A DNA stretch of 64,000 nt from Symplocastrum torsivum CPER-KK1 (GCA_019358875.1 JAHHIF010000003.1:124001-188000); one strand, 5' to 3'; shown: positions 1 to 9,633, numbered from the stretch's first letter. Notes: generated by a model from the sequence alone, not told the origin. Numbers and translations are program-made.

Positions 1-702
1 ATTCCGGTTCAGCCAGGGAGCCAGGACAGTATTGACTTGTGGCATTTAATCACCGACACACAGCCGATTGACCTGCTGTTGACGATTAACTTCGGCGAGC
101 AATGGGAGACGCTCAAACAAGGTCGTGTCAAGTTTGGGCTAAAAGGTGGAGAACTGCGAGTCAGACTAGAAAATGGCGAAATCCCTCTTGAGTCGCGTGA
201 ACTGATTGGCTCTATTGAACTTTTCCTTCAAAGAGAAAGGCAAAAACCCGAACGTGGTAAAGAGCAAAAGGGTAGAGACATTCGTATACGTGCTGCCAAT
301 CCCTCTTCAAATGGCAGTCAACCTCAGCCTCAAGCAAATGTTGGTGTAGGACAAAAGTTAGGTAGAACAGAGCAATCCCCACCTAGCATCTGTCATATAA
401 CAACAAAGGTTTCCGAAGAGAATCCCGTTTGGATTTTTGAGCAAGAGATGGGTGAACCCGTTTTAAAAGGCTTCCTGAAGAAGGCAAAATTGGCAACCTT
501 GAATGTGATTGCTTTGCCTTGTCGTGTAGAAGCAATCTTTGAAGTGTCCAAACGAGATCTGTGTCTGACTGATGCTGAGGGGTTATGGCCGCCAGACATT
601 AGTCGCAATAAACGAGCTGTATTAGACCGACTAATCATCCAGCGTTTGCTAGAACCGAAACTCAAGCCTTACCTCAGTCGAGCGGAGTTGCACTATGACT
701 GA
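1..702 (+). CDS. hypothetical protein, 5'-truncated by window edge
   Basis: The reading frame is open from base 1 (reads IPVQPGSQDSID before the first possible TTG start at 37), so the gene almost certainly begins outside the window. At least 233 residues are visible. The N-terminal half is a compact domain containing DLWHLITDTQPIDLL; a low-complexity linker rich in Gln, Pro, Ser and Gly follows (about residues 85-125 of the visible part). The C-terminal half is a second mixed domain ending in DRLIIQRLLEPKLKPYL. No signal peptide, membrane segment or catalytic motif is seen. It overlaps the start of the pentapeptide-repeat gene by 8 bases, suggesting translational coupling and a shared role. 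I do not recognise the family; function unknown. Confidence 0.7.
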   Translation: MPVQPGSQDSIDLWHLITDTQPIDLLLTINFGEQWETLKQGRVKFGLKGGELRVRLENGEIPLESRELIGSIELFLQRERQKPERGKEQKGRDIRIRAANPSSNGSQPQPQANVGVGQKLGRTEQSPPSICHITTKVSEENPVWIFEQEMGEPVLKGFLKKAKLATLNVIALPCRVEAIFEVSKRDLCLTDAEGLWPPDISRNKRAVLDRLIIQRLLEPKLKPYLSRAELHYD

Positions 703-1777
703 TGACAAATCTCTTCAGGAACTGCACGTCCTGATTCAGCGTGTTTTAGAAGCCAAAACAGATAATCTTGAGCAGTTAACAGCAATTGCTGGTCTAAATA
801 TTGCTAAAGATTTCATTGAGGCTGACCTCAGCCATACCAATCTGAGTGAAGCTGAACTCATTGAAGCCGACTTTAGGGGGGCTGACCTTAGAAGCGCCAA
901 CCTTCAGAGGGCAAAGCTGAGAGGCGCAGACTTGAGAGGAGCAAACTTGAGTCAGGCTAACCTGAGTGATGCCGACCTCCGAAGTGCTAACCTCCGGGGA
1001 GCTAATCTTAGGGGGGCAGACTTGAGAGGGGCTGGATTAAATAGTGCTAATTTGAGTGATGCGAACCTGTGCGGTACCAACTTGAGTGAAGCTGACCTGA
1101 GTGAAGCTGACCTCCGGGGGGCTGACCTCAGAACTGCCAGACTTAGAAATGCCGACCTCAAGGACACTAAACTCAGGGGAGCTAACCTCGGACGTGCAGA
1201 CCTCAAGGATGCCAATCTCAAGGGAGCATTCCTGATTCGAGCCTACCTTGGTGGAGCCTACCTTGGTGGTGCTGATTTAGGCGGGGCAAACCTTAGTGAG
1301 GCTGACCTGAGTGATGCCAAACTCAGTGGTGCTAAATTGCGGGGCACCAATCTCAGTGGGGCAAATTTGAGCATTGCTGACTTGGGTGGTGTAAACCTGA
1401 TCCGAGCCAACCTGAGCAGCGCTGACTTGATCCGAGCTAACTTGAGCAGTGCTGACCTGATCCGCACCAACTTGAGCGGTGCTGATCTTCGGGGAGCAGA
1501 TTTGAGCCTTGCTGACTTGAGCCTTGCCAATCTGGGCAGTGCCAATCTGGGCAGTGCTAATCTCATGCGGGCAAATTTGAGTATTGCTGAGTTAGGCGGG
1601 GCAAACTTGAGTGGGGCTAACCTGAGTGAGGCTGATTTAAGAGGGGCGAATGTTGAGAATACGCAATTTGCCAAGAATCAGGGAATTTCTGAGGAGACAA
1701 AGCTTGTCCTGCTACGACGGGGCGCAATTTTTGAAGATTCCACTGGTAATCGTTCTGAGGTTTTGACACCTCGCTAA
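695..1777 (+). CDS. pentapeptide repeat protein
   Basis: 360 residues. After a 40-residue non-repetitive helical N-terminus (KSLQELHVLIQRVLEAKTD), residues about 42-335 are an unbroken series of roughly 55-60 A(D/N)LXX pentapeptides, the repeat that forms a right-handed quadrilateral beta-helix. A short tail with NTQFAKNQGISEETKLVLLR follows, a common C-terminal cap in cyanobacterial pentapeptide proteins. There is no signal peptide or membrane segment, so it is probably cytoplasmic. Such solenoids act as scaffolds or protein-protein interaction surfaces; the substrate cannot be inferred. The ATG lies inside the end of the preceding gene (8-base overlap), so the two are probably co-translated. 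Long open frames on the opposite strand are artefacts of the repeat codons. Confidence 0.93.
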   Translation: MTDDKSLQELHVLIQRVLEAKTDNLEQLTAIAGLNIAKDFIEADLSHTNLSEAELIEADFRGADLRSANLQRAKLRGADLRGANLSQANLSDADLRSANLRGANLRGADLRGAGLNSANLSDANLCGTNLSEADLSEADLRGADLRTARLRNADLKDTKLRGANLGRADLKDANLKGAFLIRAYLGGAYLGGADLGGANLSEADLSDAKLSGAKLRGTNLSGANLSIADLGGVNLIRANLSSADLIRANLSSADLIRTNLSGADLRGADLSLADLSLANLGSANLGSANLMRANLSIAELGGANLSGANLSEADLRGANVENTQFAKNQGISEETKLVLLRRGAIFEDSTGNRSEVLTPR

Positions 1778-1839
1778 ATATTTGCCTAAAAATTATTCCT
1801 CATAGATTAGAGATACAATGAAAAGCTCAAAAATCACTG

Positions 1840-2064
1840 ATGTCTGAAGCAAGCGGAAAGATGAGAAAACCAATTTGGATGAAGTTTGTCGTTCTGATAT
1901 TGCTGTTGGTCAGTACCGGATTCTCTCTCACAGCCTGTCAACAGCCACAGCAAGGCGATGAATCCACAGAACAAGAGGAAGATCAGCCTAACAACTCTAA
2001 CCAAGAGAATGAGGATGAGGAAGACGAGGATGAGGACTCTCAGGAAGACGATGACCCAGAATAA
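1840..2064 (+). CDS. small acidic putative lipoprotein
   Basis: 74 residues from ATG 1840; an internal ATG at 1861 gives MRKPIWMKF and would place the positive n-region directly before the hydrophobic stretch, so 1861 may be the true start. A hydrophobic core (FVVLILLLVSTGFSL) ends in a lipobox-like LTAC, so Cys is the likely lipidated residue and the product is probably anchored in a membrane. The mature part is only about 40 residues and extremely acidic, mostly Glu, Asp, Gln and Asn, with no recognisable fold. Small acidic lipoproteins of this kind occur in cyanobacteria without assigned function. It stands alone, about 60 bases after the pentapeptide gene and 40 before the peptidase gene. 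Confidence 0.65.
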   Translation: MSEASGKMRKPIWMKFVVLILLLVSTGFSLTACQQPQQGDESTEQEEDQPNNSNQENEDEEDEDEDSQEDDDPE

Positions 2065-2104
2065 TTGCTGCTCCTTCTAGACATCTCGTGCTACCTTCCT
2101 GATC

Positions 2105-3493
2105 ATGGAGACTCTACAGCATTACGATTCGCTCAAAACAACTCTGCAACATCGGCGTGAACGTCTCGCTCAGTTAATTGATTTTCCAGTGATTCTCTGG
2201 TCAGGGTTACGAAGTTCGCGCAACTATCCGGACAATGTATTCCCGTTTCGGGCGAGTAGTCACTTTCTGTACTTTGCAGGTTTACCACTAGAGAACGCGG
2301 CAATCTGCCTCAATCAGGGGAAGCTTGAACTGTTTATGGACGAGGCATCTCCTGCTAGTGCCCTTTGGCATGGAGAGATGCCCAAACGCGAGGAAATTGC
2401 CGGGACGATTGGGGCGGATGCTGCCTTTCCTCTGTCAGAACTCCCATCACGAGCAAAAGGTGCAGCAACGGTTGCCGTCCCAAATGCCACCACTTGCTCG
2501 CAACAAGCTCAGATTTTAAATCGACCTGTGGCACCAGCAGATGTATGTACTGGAATTGATCAAGAGTTAGTAAAAGCGATCGCGTCTTTACGACTCTGCC
2601 ACGACACTGGTGCCCTCTCAATGTTACGTCAAGCCGCTGCGGTGACTGTAGAAGCCCATAAAGCGGGGATGAAGGCAACACCTACCGCTAAGGTAGAAGC
2701 CACAGTACGGGGTGCGATGGAGGGCGTGATTATTGCCCACAATATGACTTGTGCCTACAGCAGCATTGTCACCGTTCACGGTGAAGTACTCCATAATGAA
2801 CTGTATCACCATCCCCTACAACCTGGAGATTTACTACTTGCTGATGTTGGGGCTGAAACAACAGCAGGATGGGCATCTGACATAACACGTACTTGGCCTG
2901 TAACAGGCAAATTCTCAACAACTCAGCGTGACCTTTACGATGTTGTGTTAGCGGCTCATGATGCCTGTATTGATAAAATCCGTCCTGGAATTGAGTATCG
3001 TGACATTCATCTTTTAGCAGCATCAGTAATTGCCCAAGGATTAGTCGATTTGGGCATTCTGCGGGGACAGGTGTCAGATTTGATAGAAATGGATGCTCAT
3101 GCCCTATTTTTTCCTCATGGTGTTGGTCATCTTTTGGGCTTAGATGTCCACGATATGGAAGATTTTGGGGATTTGGCGGGTTATGAGGAAGGAAGAGTTA
3201 GAAGCGATCGCTTTGGCTTAAGCTATCTGCGGCTCAATCGACCACTAAAAGCAGGAATGCTGGTTACCATTGAACCGGGTTTCTATCAAGTGCCAGCAAT
3301 TCTGAATGACCCTTCCCTACGATCAAAGTATCAAGAGGTTGTAGATTGGGAGCGTCTTACTCAATTTGCCGATGTCCGGGGTATTCGCATTGAAGATGAT
3401 GTTTTGGTCACTGAGGAAGGTAGCGACGTATTGACAGCCGCTCTACCCACTGATGCGGATACCGTTGAACAACTGGTGATGACGGTTGCTTAA
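2105..3493 (+). CDS. pepP: Xaa-Pro aminopeptidase family (M24B) peptidase
   Basis: 462 residues, the normal length for aminopeptidase P, which removes N-terminal residues preceding proline. The N-terminal creatinase-like domain spans about 1-165 (YPFRASSHFLYFAGL-type segment near 45-60). The C-terminal pita-bread domain holds all five expected metal ligands: Asp247 (LLLADVG), Asp259 (ASDITRT), His342 (HGVGHLLGLDVHD), Glu390 (VTIEPGFY) and Glu430 (IRIEDDVLV). No signal peptide, so cytoplasmic peptide turnover is likely. The gene appears to be a single transcription unit. The family call is secure; assignment to AMPP rather than another M24B subfamily rests on the HGVGHLLGLDVHD motif. Confidence 0.93.
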   Translation: METLQHYDSLKTTLQHRRERLAQLIDFPVILWSGLRSSRNYPDNVFPFRASSHFLYFAGLPLENAAICLNQGKLELFMDEASPASALWHGEMPKREEIAGTIGADAAFPLSELPSRAKGAATVAVPNATTCSQQAQILNRPVAPADVCTGIDQELVKAIASLRLCHDTGALSMLRQAAAVTVEAHKAGMKATPTAKVEATVRGAMEGVIIAHNMTCAYSSIVTVHGEVLHNELYHHPLQPGDLLLADVGAETTAGWASDITRTWPVTGKFSTTQRDLYDVVLAAHDACIDKIRPGIEYRDIHLLAASVIAQGLVDLGILRGQVSDLIEMDAHALFFPHGVGHLLGLDVHDMEDFGDLAGYEEGRVRSDRFGLSYLRLNRPLKAGMLVTIEPGFYQVPAILNDPSLRSKYQEVVDWERLTQFADVRGIRIEDDVLVTEEGSDVLTAALPTDADTVEQLVMTVA

Positions 3494-3924
3494 CGACATA
3501 GCTGCTGAGCAAGTACAAATTAGCTCTACCTGGCGCAATCAAGATTACCGAGATTTGACACCAATAAACGTGTGATAAATAAGCTCCGTCAAAATGTGAA
3601 GTTTGGGGCATTGTCCTAAAATCTTCACTCAGTTTTAGCGCCTTGTCGCGATCGCTAATTCAACGGTCTTCAATCTCAAGAATTACCCACGAACTCCGCC
3701 TCTACGGGTAATCCGCCCTGTAATTGTCCTATTTTCACTTCTCTAACCGCTACAACCTTGACATCCCACATTTTACAATTAGTAATGTTGCCAGCAACGG
3801 GGAAAGGATTTCTTGATATTCCGCGTTATTGAAATCCAGCCTGCACTGGCGACGAAGGCAACATTGATTGTCACGCTTGCAGGTGGTCGCCAATAGTTTG
3901 TTGCATTTAATCCAAAGAACAATT
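3494..3924. other. intergenic region with a possible small ORF remnant
   Basis: 431 bases between the peptidase and the EF-G gene. It holds one HIP1 site (TCGCGATCGCTA near 3646-3657) and a 31-codon minus-strand frame listed separately. No clear terminator, RNA gene or promoter consensus was recognised. Confidence 0.5.
3676..3771 (-). CDS. possible micro-ORF or gene remnant (31 aa)
   Basis: A short minus-strand frame from ATG (3771-3769) to TGA (3678-3676). The product begins MWDVKVVAVREVKIGQLQGG and ends LPVEAEFVGNS. The amphipathic, protein-like composition in a gap that otherwise lacks genes suggests either a true micropeptide or the last exposed part of a decayed gene; the frame remains open upstream of the ATG for about 19 codons before a stop. 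No ribosome binding site is evident and I do not recognise the family. Confidence 0.22.
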   Translation of the reverse strand: MWDVKVVAVREVKIGQLQGGLPVEAEFVGNS

Positions 3925-6012
3925 ATGAAAGATCTCACTCGTTATCGAAACATCGGCATCTTCGCTCACGTGGATGCTGGCAAGACGACCACAACTGAAA
4001 GAATCCTGAAACTGACGGGTAAAATCCACAAGATTGGTGAAGTCCATGAAGGCGCGGCGACGACGGACTTCATGGAACAGGAGCAAGAGCGCGGTATTAC
4101 GATTCAGTCGGCTGCGACTAGCTGCTACTGGAATGACCACCAACTGAACATCATCGATACCCCAGGTCACGTCGATTTCACCATTGAGGTCTACCGTTCC
4201 CTTAAGGTTCTTGATGGTGGCATTGGTGTTTTCTGTGGTTCCGGTGGGGTCGAACCGCAATCGGAAACTAACTGGCGCTATGCTAACGACTCGAAAGTCT
4301 CTCGCATCATCTACATCAATAAGCTTGATCGCACGGGTGCCGATTTCTACCGTGTTGTCAAGCAAGTCGAAAAAGTGCTTGCGGCTAAGCCACTGGTGAT
4401 GGTGCTGCCGATTGGCGTTGAAGAGCAGTTTTGCGGTGTGGTCGATCTGCTGACCCGTAAGGCATGGGTATGGGACAACTCCGGCGATCCGATGAACTAC
4501 AAGATTAAGGATGTTCCTGCCGATATGGTCGATGATGTCGAGGCTTACCGCGAACAGTTGATCGAACTGGCGGTTGAGCAGGACGATGACCTGATGGAAC
4601 AGTATCTAGAAGGGGAAGAACCGGATATCGATTCGATTAAGCGGTGTATTCGCAAGGGCACCCGCGATATGGCATTCTTCCCTACCTACTGCGGCTCGTC
4701 GTTTAAGAATAAGGGTGTGCAGTTGGTTCTGGATGCCGTAGTTGACTACCTACCAGACCCGACTGAGGTCAAACCGCAGCCAGAGATCGATCTGGAAGGG
4801 AATGAAACGGGCGGATTTGCCATTGTCGATCCAGAGAAGCCATTACGGGCACTCGCGTTTAAGATCATGGACGATCGCTATGGTGCTTTAACCTTTACGC
4901 GCCTGTACTCCGGTAAGTTGTCAAAGGGCGATACCGTGCTCAACACCGCTACAGGTAAGACCGAGCGGATCAGCCGTTTGGTTGAGATGCACGCCAATTC
5001 TCGCGAAGAGATCGAATCAGCGCAGGCGGGTGACATCGTTGCGATCGTCGGTATGAAGAACATTCAGACCGGGCATACCATCTGCGATCCCAAAAATCCT
5101 GCAACGCTGGAGCCGATGGTCTTCCCAGAACCCGTCATTTCTATTGCTGTCAAACCGAAAGCAAAAGGCGGTGAAGAGAAGATGGCAATGGCGCTGACTA
5201 AGATGGTGCAGGAAGACCCGTCCTTCCATATGGTGACTGATGAGGAGAGCGGCGAGACCATTCTTAAGGGGATGGGCGAACTGCATCTAGACATCAAGGT
5301 TGATATCCTGAGGCGCACTCATGGGGTGGAAGTGGAAGTGGGTAAACCACAGGTAGCTTACCGCGAGTCGATTACTAAGCGCCTCGAAGACGGCTACGTT
5401 CACAAGAAGCAGTCTGGTGGTTCTGGTCAATTTGCCAAGATCAACTATGTGATTGAGCCAGGTGAACCAGGCACTGGCTTCCAGTTTGAGTCAAAGGTGA
5501 CGGGTGGCAACGTGCCGAGAGAGTACTGGCCAGCGGTGCAAAAAGGCTTTGTGAGCTGCCTTGACCGAGGCGTATTGGCTGGGTTCCCCTGCATGGACTT
5601 GAAGTTCACGCTCACAGACGGTGGTTTCCATCCGGTTGACTCGTCGGCGATCGCATTTGAGATCGCTGCACAAGCCGCCTATCGGCAGTCCATTCCTAAG
5701 GCTGGGCCTCAGCTGCTCGAACCGATCATGAATGTCGATGTATTCACGCCAGATGATTACATGGGCGATGTTATCGGTGACCTTAACCGCCGCCGAGGGA
5801 TGATCAAAGCTCAGGAAACAGGCCCGACGGGGGTTCGCATCAAGGCAGATGTGCCGTTGAGCGAGATGTTTGGCTACATTGGTGACCTGCGTACCATGAC
5901 ATCTGGGCGTGGACAGTTCTCGATGTCGTTCTCACACTATGCTCCTTGCCCAAATAACGTCGCAGAAGAGGTGATCAAGGAAGCTAAAGAGCGTCAGGCT
6001 GCTTTGTCGTAG
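3925..6012 (+). CDS. fusA: translation elongation factor G, EF-G2-type paralogue
   Basis: 695 residues from ATG 3925 ([20 protein letters not shown]); the longer open frame from 3868 is not needed. EF-G is the GTPase that drives translocation on the ribosome. All G motifs are present: [11 protein letters not shown] (G1), RGITI (G2), DTPGHVDFT (G3), NKLDRTGAD (G4), followed by domains II-V ([27 protein letters not shown]). The gene stands alone, not in an rpsL-rpsG-fusA-tuf operon. Motifs such as [37 protein letters not shown] and [11 protein letters not shown] recall, from memory, the second EF-G of Vibrio/Shewanella rather than the main cyanobacterial EF-G (which reads NKMDRTGA). It is therefore probably an additional paralogue; one HIP1 site in the gene suggests any transfer is not recent. 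Confidence 0.93.
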   Translation: MKDLTRYRNIGIFAHVDAGKTTTTERILKLTGKIHKIGEVHEGAATTDFMEQEQERGITIQSAATSCYWNDHQLNIIDTPGHVDFTIEVYRSLKVLDGGIGVFCGSGGVEPQSETNWRYANDSKVSRIIYINKLDRTGADFYRVVKQVEKVLAAKPLVMVLPIGVEEQFCGVVDLLTRKAWVWDNSGDPMNYKIKDVPADMVDDVEAYREQLIELAVEQDDDLMEQYLEGEEPDIDSIKRCIRKGTRDMAFFPTYCGSSFKNKGVQLVLDAVVDYLPDPTEVKPQPEIDLEGNETGGFAIVDPEKPLRALAFKIMDDRYGALTFTRLYSGKLSKGDTVLNTATGKTERISRLVEMHANSREEIESAQAGDIVAIVGMKNIQTGHTICDPKNPATLEPMVFPEPVISIAVKPKAKGGEEKMAMALTKMVQEDPSFHMVTDEESGETILKGMGELHLDIKVDILRRTHGVEVEVGKPQVAYRESITKRLEDGYVHKKQSGGSGQFAKINYVIEPGEPGTGFQFESKVTGGNVPREYWPAVQKGFVSCLDRGVLAGFPCMDLKFTLTDGGFHPVDSSAIAFEIAAQAAYRQSIPKAGPQLLEPIMNVDVFTPDDYMGDVIGDLNRRRGMIKAQETGPTGVRIKADVPLSEMFGYIGDLRTMTSGRGQFSMSFSHYAPCPNNVAEEVIKEAKERQAALS

Positions 6013-6047
6013 ACTTCTGGCAAAACTCAGGGAAAAGGTTAAAGGGC

Positions 6048-6080
6048 ATGGGGAAAGGGAAGAAGATTCCTTTCCCTTTT
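6048..6080 (+). terminator. possible terminator hairpin after EF-G gene
   Basis: An imperfect inverted repeat, GGGAAAGGGAA then TTCCTTTCCC with one bulge and a five-base loop, followed by TTTTCCC. It lies 40 bases after the EF-G stop codon. The tail is not a clean T-run, so the call is tentative. Confidence 0.35.
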
Positions 6081-6245
6081 CCCTCCTCTTGCAAAACCCC
6101 CTTTTGCAAGAGACGACCATGAGCTTTCGCTCACGAACCTTGCGATGAAAATAGGATAGGAACGATTTAGCCTTGTTTCAGCCTCCATTTTCTAGATAGG
6201 TCTATTGATTTAAAGTTTCTGGCAGTCTGTCGATATTAATTCGTT

Positions 6246-6638
6246 ATGAAGTTGAATTCTCTGCCCGCAGAAGTCATTCTGAGCCATTCGCGTTTTACCC
6301 TTGGTCATCTATATCTAGACTGGAATCCCCAGCCGGGAGCCTACCTGGAAGTCGAGGGTCAGACCTACATGGTTTTAGAACGCAGGCATCGCTATCTGCT
6401 CAGATCAGGACGTTATCAGCTTCATAAGATTGCTCTCTACGTTCAAAAATGTGAGATTCCAGCGGAGGTCAGTCTGTTGGACGGGCGCTGGGTGATTGGA
6501 GACATCACTTGCTCATACAATGCTCGCTCTGAGTTGGTTCGATGTGCGATCAATCCCAGTGGGCCATGCGATCGCTGTGTTCATTATCAGAGGTTGCTCA
6601 ACCCTTTTGAATCGGAACCGCGCCAAAGTAACTCATAG
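6246..6638 (+). CDS. conserved cyanobacterial hypothetical protein (DUF6464-like)
   Basis: 130 residues, soluble, no signal peptide. The C-terminal part carries ITCSYNARSELVRCAINPSG followed by PCDRCVHYQ; the Cys pattern (C in ITC, C in VRC, CDRC) could bind a metal, and the sequence resembles the cyanobacteria-specific domain I recall as DUF6464. The middle contains a beta-rich segment (YLEVEGQTYMVLERRHRYLL). Neighbours (EF-G upstream, the convergent DUF4335 gene downstream) give no functional hint. The family name is from memory and should be treated as probable; the function is unknown. Confidence 0.7.
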   Translation: MKLNSLPAEVILSHSRFTLGHLYLDWNPQPGAYLEVEGQTYMVLERRHRYLLRSGRYQLHKIALYVQKCEIPAEVSLLDGRWVIGDITCSYNARSELVRCAINPSGPCDRCVHYQRLLNPFESEPRQSNS

Positions 6639-6703
6639 TAAAAGACTCTTATGCAGAGGGTTTTTATGTTTATTACTGGTACGTGGTCGGTATTTGCTGT
6701 GAG

Positions 6704-8143
6704 TTATCTGTACCCCTTCAGAGGACTGACTTCTAGAACACCACCTGGCTTAAATACTACCCGGAACTGAGCTAAGGGTTTTTGAGGTAACAACTCCGCA
6801 TCCGCACCACCAATACCCGCCGCCTCCGGCTTATGTAAGCTGGGCAAAGGAGTTTCCCGGATATAATCTGAGGCGGGTTGATTATTTGGCTCATAGTCGG
6901 CAATCACACCCTCTTCGGTAACAGCCACACGATAAACTAAATCTCGTCTGGAGAGCGGAGTTCCTTCCCATTTTTCGCTAAGTTCTTCATAGAGTTTGTT
7001 ATTTAACTCAGTGACTACAGATGCATCGGTAATTTCTGGCCCTAAACTGGGTTTACCTGTATAGCCGCGCCATGGGCTAATTTGCAGAACGCCTCTTCTG
7101 TTGAAGACTACCCGAAACTGAGCAATCGGTTCTTGACTAGCAACACTGCCATTAGTCGGAGTGTAGAGCAACTCAGGTAAGGGAGTATCTTGAGCCGCAT
7201 CGCTTGGTTGTTCATCAACTGGCTTATAGCCGATAATCTCTCCGTCTTTGCCAACGCCAACCCGATATTCTAAGTTTTCATCCACTTCGTCACGGTTGTC
7301 CCACGCTTGATCAAGCTTGGTGTAAAGGTTTCGTTGTAGGAAACGTAGTTGTGTTGGATCAGTAATCTCTGGAACTGTGGCAAGGACTTCCTCCAGATCA
7401 CTGGCTGAGGGTGGTGATGATGTCGGTGAAGGGCTAGCACTTGAGAGAGGTTCACCTGGACTAGGAGAGGTCGTCTCACTAGAATTTGGTTCAGCTGCCA
7501 CGGGTTTGGGTGAACGTACCTCTGGGATGGGTGCAAAGAACAATGCGATCGCAGCGAAGGCTAAACTTGCCATTCCTAGGGTTGCTGGTGCTGCCCGTTT
7601 CGCGATCGGTTGGTCAGCTTTGCGGTAGCGCTTAGATAGAGGCTGCAACAACACATTCATGTCAGGTAGTGTGCGCCTATCTGCCAAAAACTGATCGATC
7701 GCTTCTACCAAGTCAAATAGCTGCACTGTTGTCAAATCAAGCTGGATTAGCTTACCTTGTTGTACTCCAGTATGAGACACGGAATCAGATACCATTCCCT
7801 TAGACGAAGCCTCATCAGTTGGCAGCAGCGTCAACCGATGCAAATTCTTCTCCTGAACTTTTTCCAACTGCACCAATGATGGCTTTTCCTCGTGCAGCTT
7901 TGGATGACGTACCTGACTCAAAAATTCCTGAGCATAGCGACTCACAGCCCTCACAAGGCTTTCTAAAAAGTCACGTCCTCCGCTCAAGGATTGTGTCTGA
8001 CCTGTAAAACGGCATTCTGCATTGACGAGAATCGTCATCAAGGGCCGGGTATCAATTTGACCACCCCCGGCTGCACTACCATCACTCAAGCCCTCAAGAA
8101 TAAGCGTGCAGTTGGGGAGACTGTACTGACGTTGAATAGTCAT
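6704..8143 (-). CDS. DUF4335 domain membrane protein
   Basis: 479 residues. The N-terminal cytoplasmic domain begins MTIQRQYSLPNCTLILEGL, the signature start of DUF4335. One membrane segment (about residues 188-207, TLGMASLAFAAIALFF) is followed by a Pro/Ser/Thr-rich linker (about 210-245). The C-terminal region consists of two related copies, each reading roughly LYxxLxxxW ... YRVxVxxxGxIxxYxP ... PLAQFRVVF ... GVLxxSPxxGY (about 265-365 and 375-479). The start codon overlaps the stop of the DUF3038 gene by 4 bases (ATGA), and these two families are regularly neighbours in cyanobacteria, so they probably form one functional unit. No enzyme motif is visible; function unknown. Confidence 0.85.
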   Translation of the reverse strand: MTIQRQYSLPNCTLILEGLSDGSAAGGGQIDTRPLMTILVNAECRFTGQTQSLSGGRDFLESLVRAVSRYAQEFLSQVRHPKLHEEKPSLVQLEKVQEKNLHRLTLLPTDEASSKGMVSDSVSHTGVQQGKLIQLDLTTVQLFDLVEAIDQFLADRRTLPDMNVLLQPLSKRYRKADQPIAKRAAPATLGMASLAFAAIALFFAPIPEVRSPKPVAAEPNSSETTSPSPGEPLSSASPSPTSSPPSASDLEEVLATVPEITDPTQLRFLQRNLYTKLDQAWDNRDEVDENLEYRVGVGKDGEIIGYKPVDEQPSDAAQDTPLPELLYTPTNGSVASQEPIAQFRVVFNRRGVLQISPWRGYTGKPSLGPEITDASVVTELNNKLYEELSEKWEGTPLSRRDLVYRVAVTEEGVIADYEPNNQPASDYIRETPLPSLHKPEAAGIGGADAELLPQKPLAQFRVVFKPGGVLEVSPLKGYR

Positions 8144-8766
8144 GCTACCTCTCCATCAAACAGGCTAGTCCAAAAGCGTTGCATTCCAGAGGTTCCTGTA
8201 CAAAACAGCAATTGACTTAATAGCGAGAGTGCAAGTTCGTTCAACTTCTCGTCCGAGTTGTAAATAGCGACTTTTGCACGTCGCGGATTCATCCGACTCC
8301 GAAAATGAGCACGGAACCGTTCTAGATACTCAGACAAGCGAAAATGGTGATCCAGTGGTACCTGCTTGTCACTCAGTTGTTGATAAGCCAGTAATAACTG
8401 CCGGATTAAAGCCGTCATTTTTCGTGCCATATGACTGGCAATTACCACTAATGCCTTGGCTTCCTCGACTTGCAGTGGACGACGAGTATGAGAGCGTCGT
8501 AAGGGATTGGTGCAGCGCAGACGCCAAAGCACAACGCGATTTTTAATAATATCCTGGAGTTCTAGCTCTTTTGCCGTAAAGAGCATGGCTTCAGAACCGC
8601 CCAGTTCCAACGCTTCTATAGCAAGTAAAATCAGGTCGATCTGCTGCCGAGTGCGTGGCGGACACCCTCGCTCTGAGATAGGCATGTCAGGTAGACTATC
8701 TAAAATTAGGGGTTTGGACTGGGCAGGAGGACTGTTTGTCGGCATTACGCTCACAGAAAGATTCAT
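8140..8766 (-). CDS. DUF3038 domain protein
   Basis: 208 residues, all-helical in appearance, no membrane segment. Diagnostic stretches are CPPRTRQQIDLILLAIEALE and GGSEAMLFTAKELEL near the N-terminus, followed by a long helical region (VVIASHMARKMTALIRQLL). This matches DUF3038, a cyanobacterial family of unknown function. The stop codon overlaps the start of the downstream DUF4335 gene by 4 bases, so translation is probably coupled. The first 30 residues (Pro/Ser rich) are poorly conserved-looking, so a start slightly further in is possible, but the ATG at 8766 is acceptable. Confidence 0.83.
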   Translation of the reverse strand: MNLSVSVMPTNSPPAQSKPLILDSLPDMPISERGCPPRTRQQIDLILLAIEALELGGSEAMLFTAKELELQDIIKNRVVLWRLRCTNPLRRSHTRRPLQVEEAKALVVIASHMARKMTALIRQLLLAYQQLSDKQVPLDHHFRLSEYLERFRAHFRSRMNPRRAKVAIYNSDEKLNELALSLLSQLLFCTGTSGMQRFWTSLFDGEVA

Positions 8767-9108
8767 TCCAACTAGCGATTGTAGGTTACTGGTTCTTATA
8801 AAAGTAATTTCAAGCGGCTTGGTAGCCCATAGGATAGCTGACTTCTTGCATTGGCATTTGTGCCCAGTTTCTAGTGTTGCTGAATTACAGGGTGTTTCCC
8901 CACTTCGAGGCTAGCATTTAATGCCTAGTCTGCTCAGCTCTACTACGCTCAACGTATCAGTGTTTGCGATCGCTCAAAAACGATCCAACATTCTATTGTA
9001 CGATGCGTGCAGGAAGCGAATGGGAAGTTACTGGGGATTGTACCCGATACTCTTCCTGTCATAAATGCTGAGTCATAAAATGCCTTTGAAAGTGAGTTCA
9101 CCTGAAGA
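8767..9108. other. divergent intergenic region
   Basis: 342 bases between the leftward DUF3038 gene and the rightward apt gene; it must contain both promoters. One HIP1-like site (TGCGATCGCTC near 8967) is present. No repeat, RNA gene or clear consensus promoter was recognised. Confidence 0.45.
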
Positions 9109-9627
9109 ATGGATTTAAAGTCTCTGATTCGCGATATCCCTGACTTTCCCAAGCCAGGAATTTTATTTCGAGATATCACCACGCTACTACGCAACCCAGA
9201 GGGACTGCGCTACACAATTGATACACTTGCCCAAAAGTGTGAAGAGGCAGGACTCGCGGCTGATTATGTGGTAGGAATGGAATCTCGTGGTTTTATTATT
9301 GGACCCCCTCTGGCTTACAAGATGGGAGCAGGGTTTATCCCTGTCCGGAAACCGGGTAAACTCCCCGCCGCCGTACATTCAGTTGAGTATGAACTGGAGT
9401 ACGGTACGGATCGATTAGAACTCCATCAAGATGCCTTCAATCCTGGCAGTCGTGTTTTGATTGTGGATGATTTGATGGCGACGGGTGGAACAGCAGGTGC
9501 GACAGCTGCCCTCGTCGAGCAAACGGGCTGCGAATTAGTGGGTTTCGGGTTTATCATCGAGCTACGGGATTTAGGTGGGCGTCAAAAGCTGCCTAATGTA
9601 CCAGTTGTGACATTGATTGAGTATTAA
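9109..9627 (+). CDS. apt: adenine phosphoribosyltransferase
   Basis: 172 residues, the family length. It salvages adenine by condensing it with PRPP to give AMP and pyrophosphate in the cytoplasm. The PRPP-binding motif [15 protein letters not shown] is at about residues 115-129; the family signatures [15 protein letters not shown] (N-terminus) and [16 protein letters not shown] (about 54-69) are intact. The ATG at 9109 gives the expected [14 protein letters not shown] start. It lies upstream of the permease gene but separated by 71 bases with heptamer repeats, so an operon is not certain. Confidence 0.96.
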   Translation: MDLKSLIRDIPDFPKPGILFRDITTLLRNPEGLRYTIDTLAQKCEEAGLAADYVVGMESRGFIIGPPLAYKMGAGFIPVRKPGKLPAAVHSVEYELEYGTDRLELHQDAFNPGSRVLIVDDLMATGGTAGATAALVEQTGCELVGFGFIIELRDLGGRQKLPNVPVVTLIEY

Positions 9628-9633
9628 ACAGTG

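Noticed and set aside
952..1674. Two long minus-strand frames opposite the pentapeptide gene
   Set aside because: They are the complement of A(D/N)LXX repeat codons, consist of Leu/Ala/Ser/Arg periodic text and have no start context.
7377..7628. Plus-strand frame inside the DUF4335 gene
   Set aside because: Antisense of the Pro/Ser linker and membrane segment; no supporting signals.
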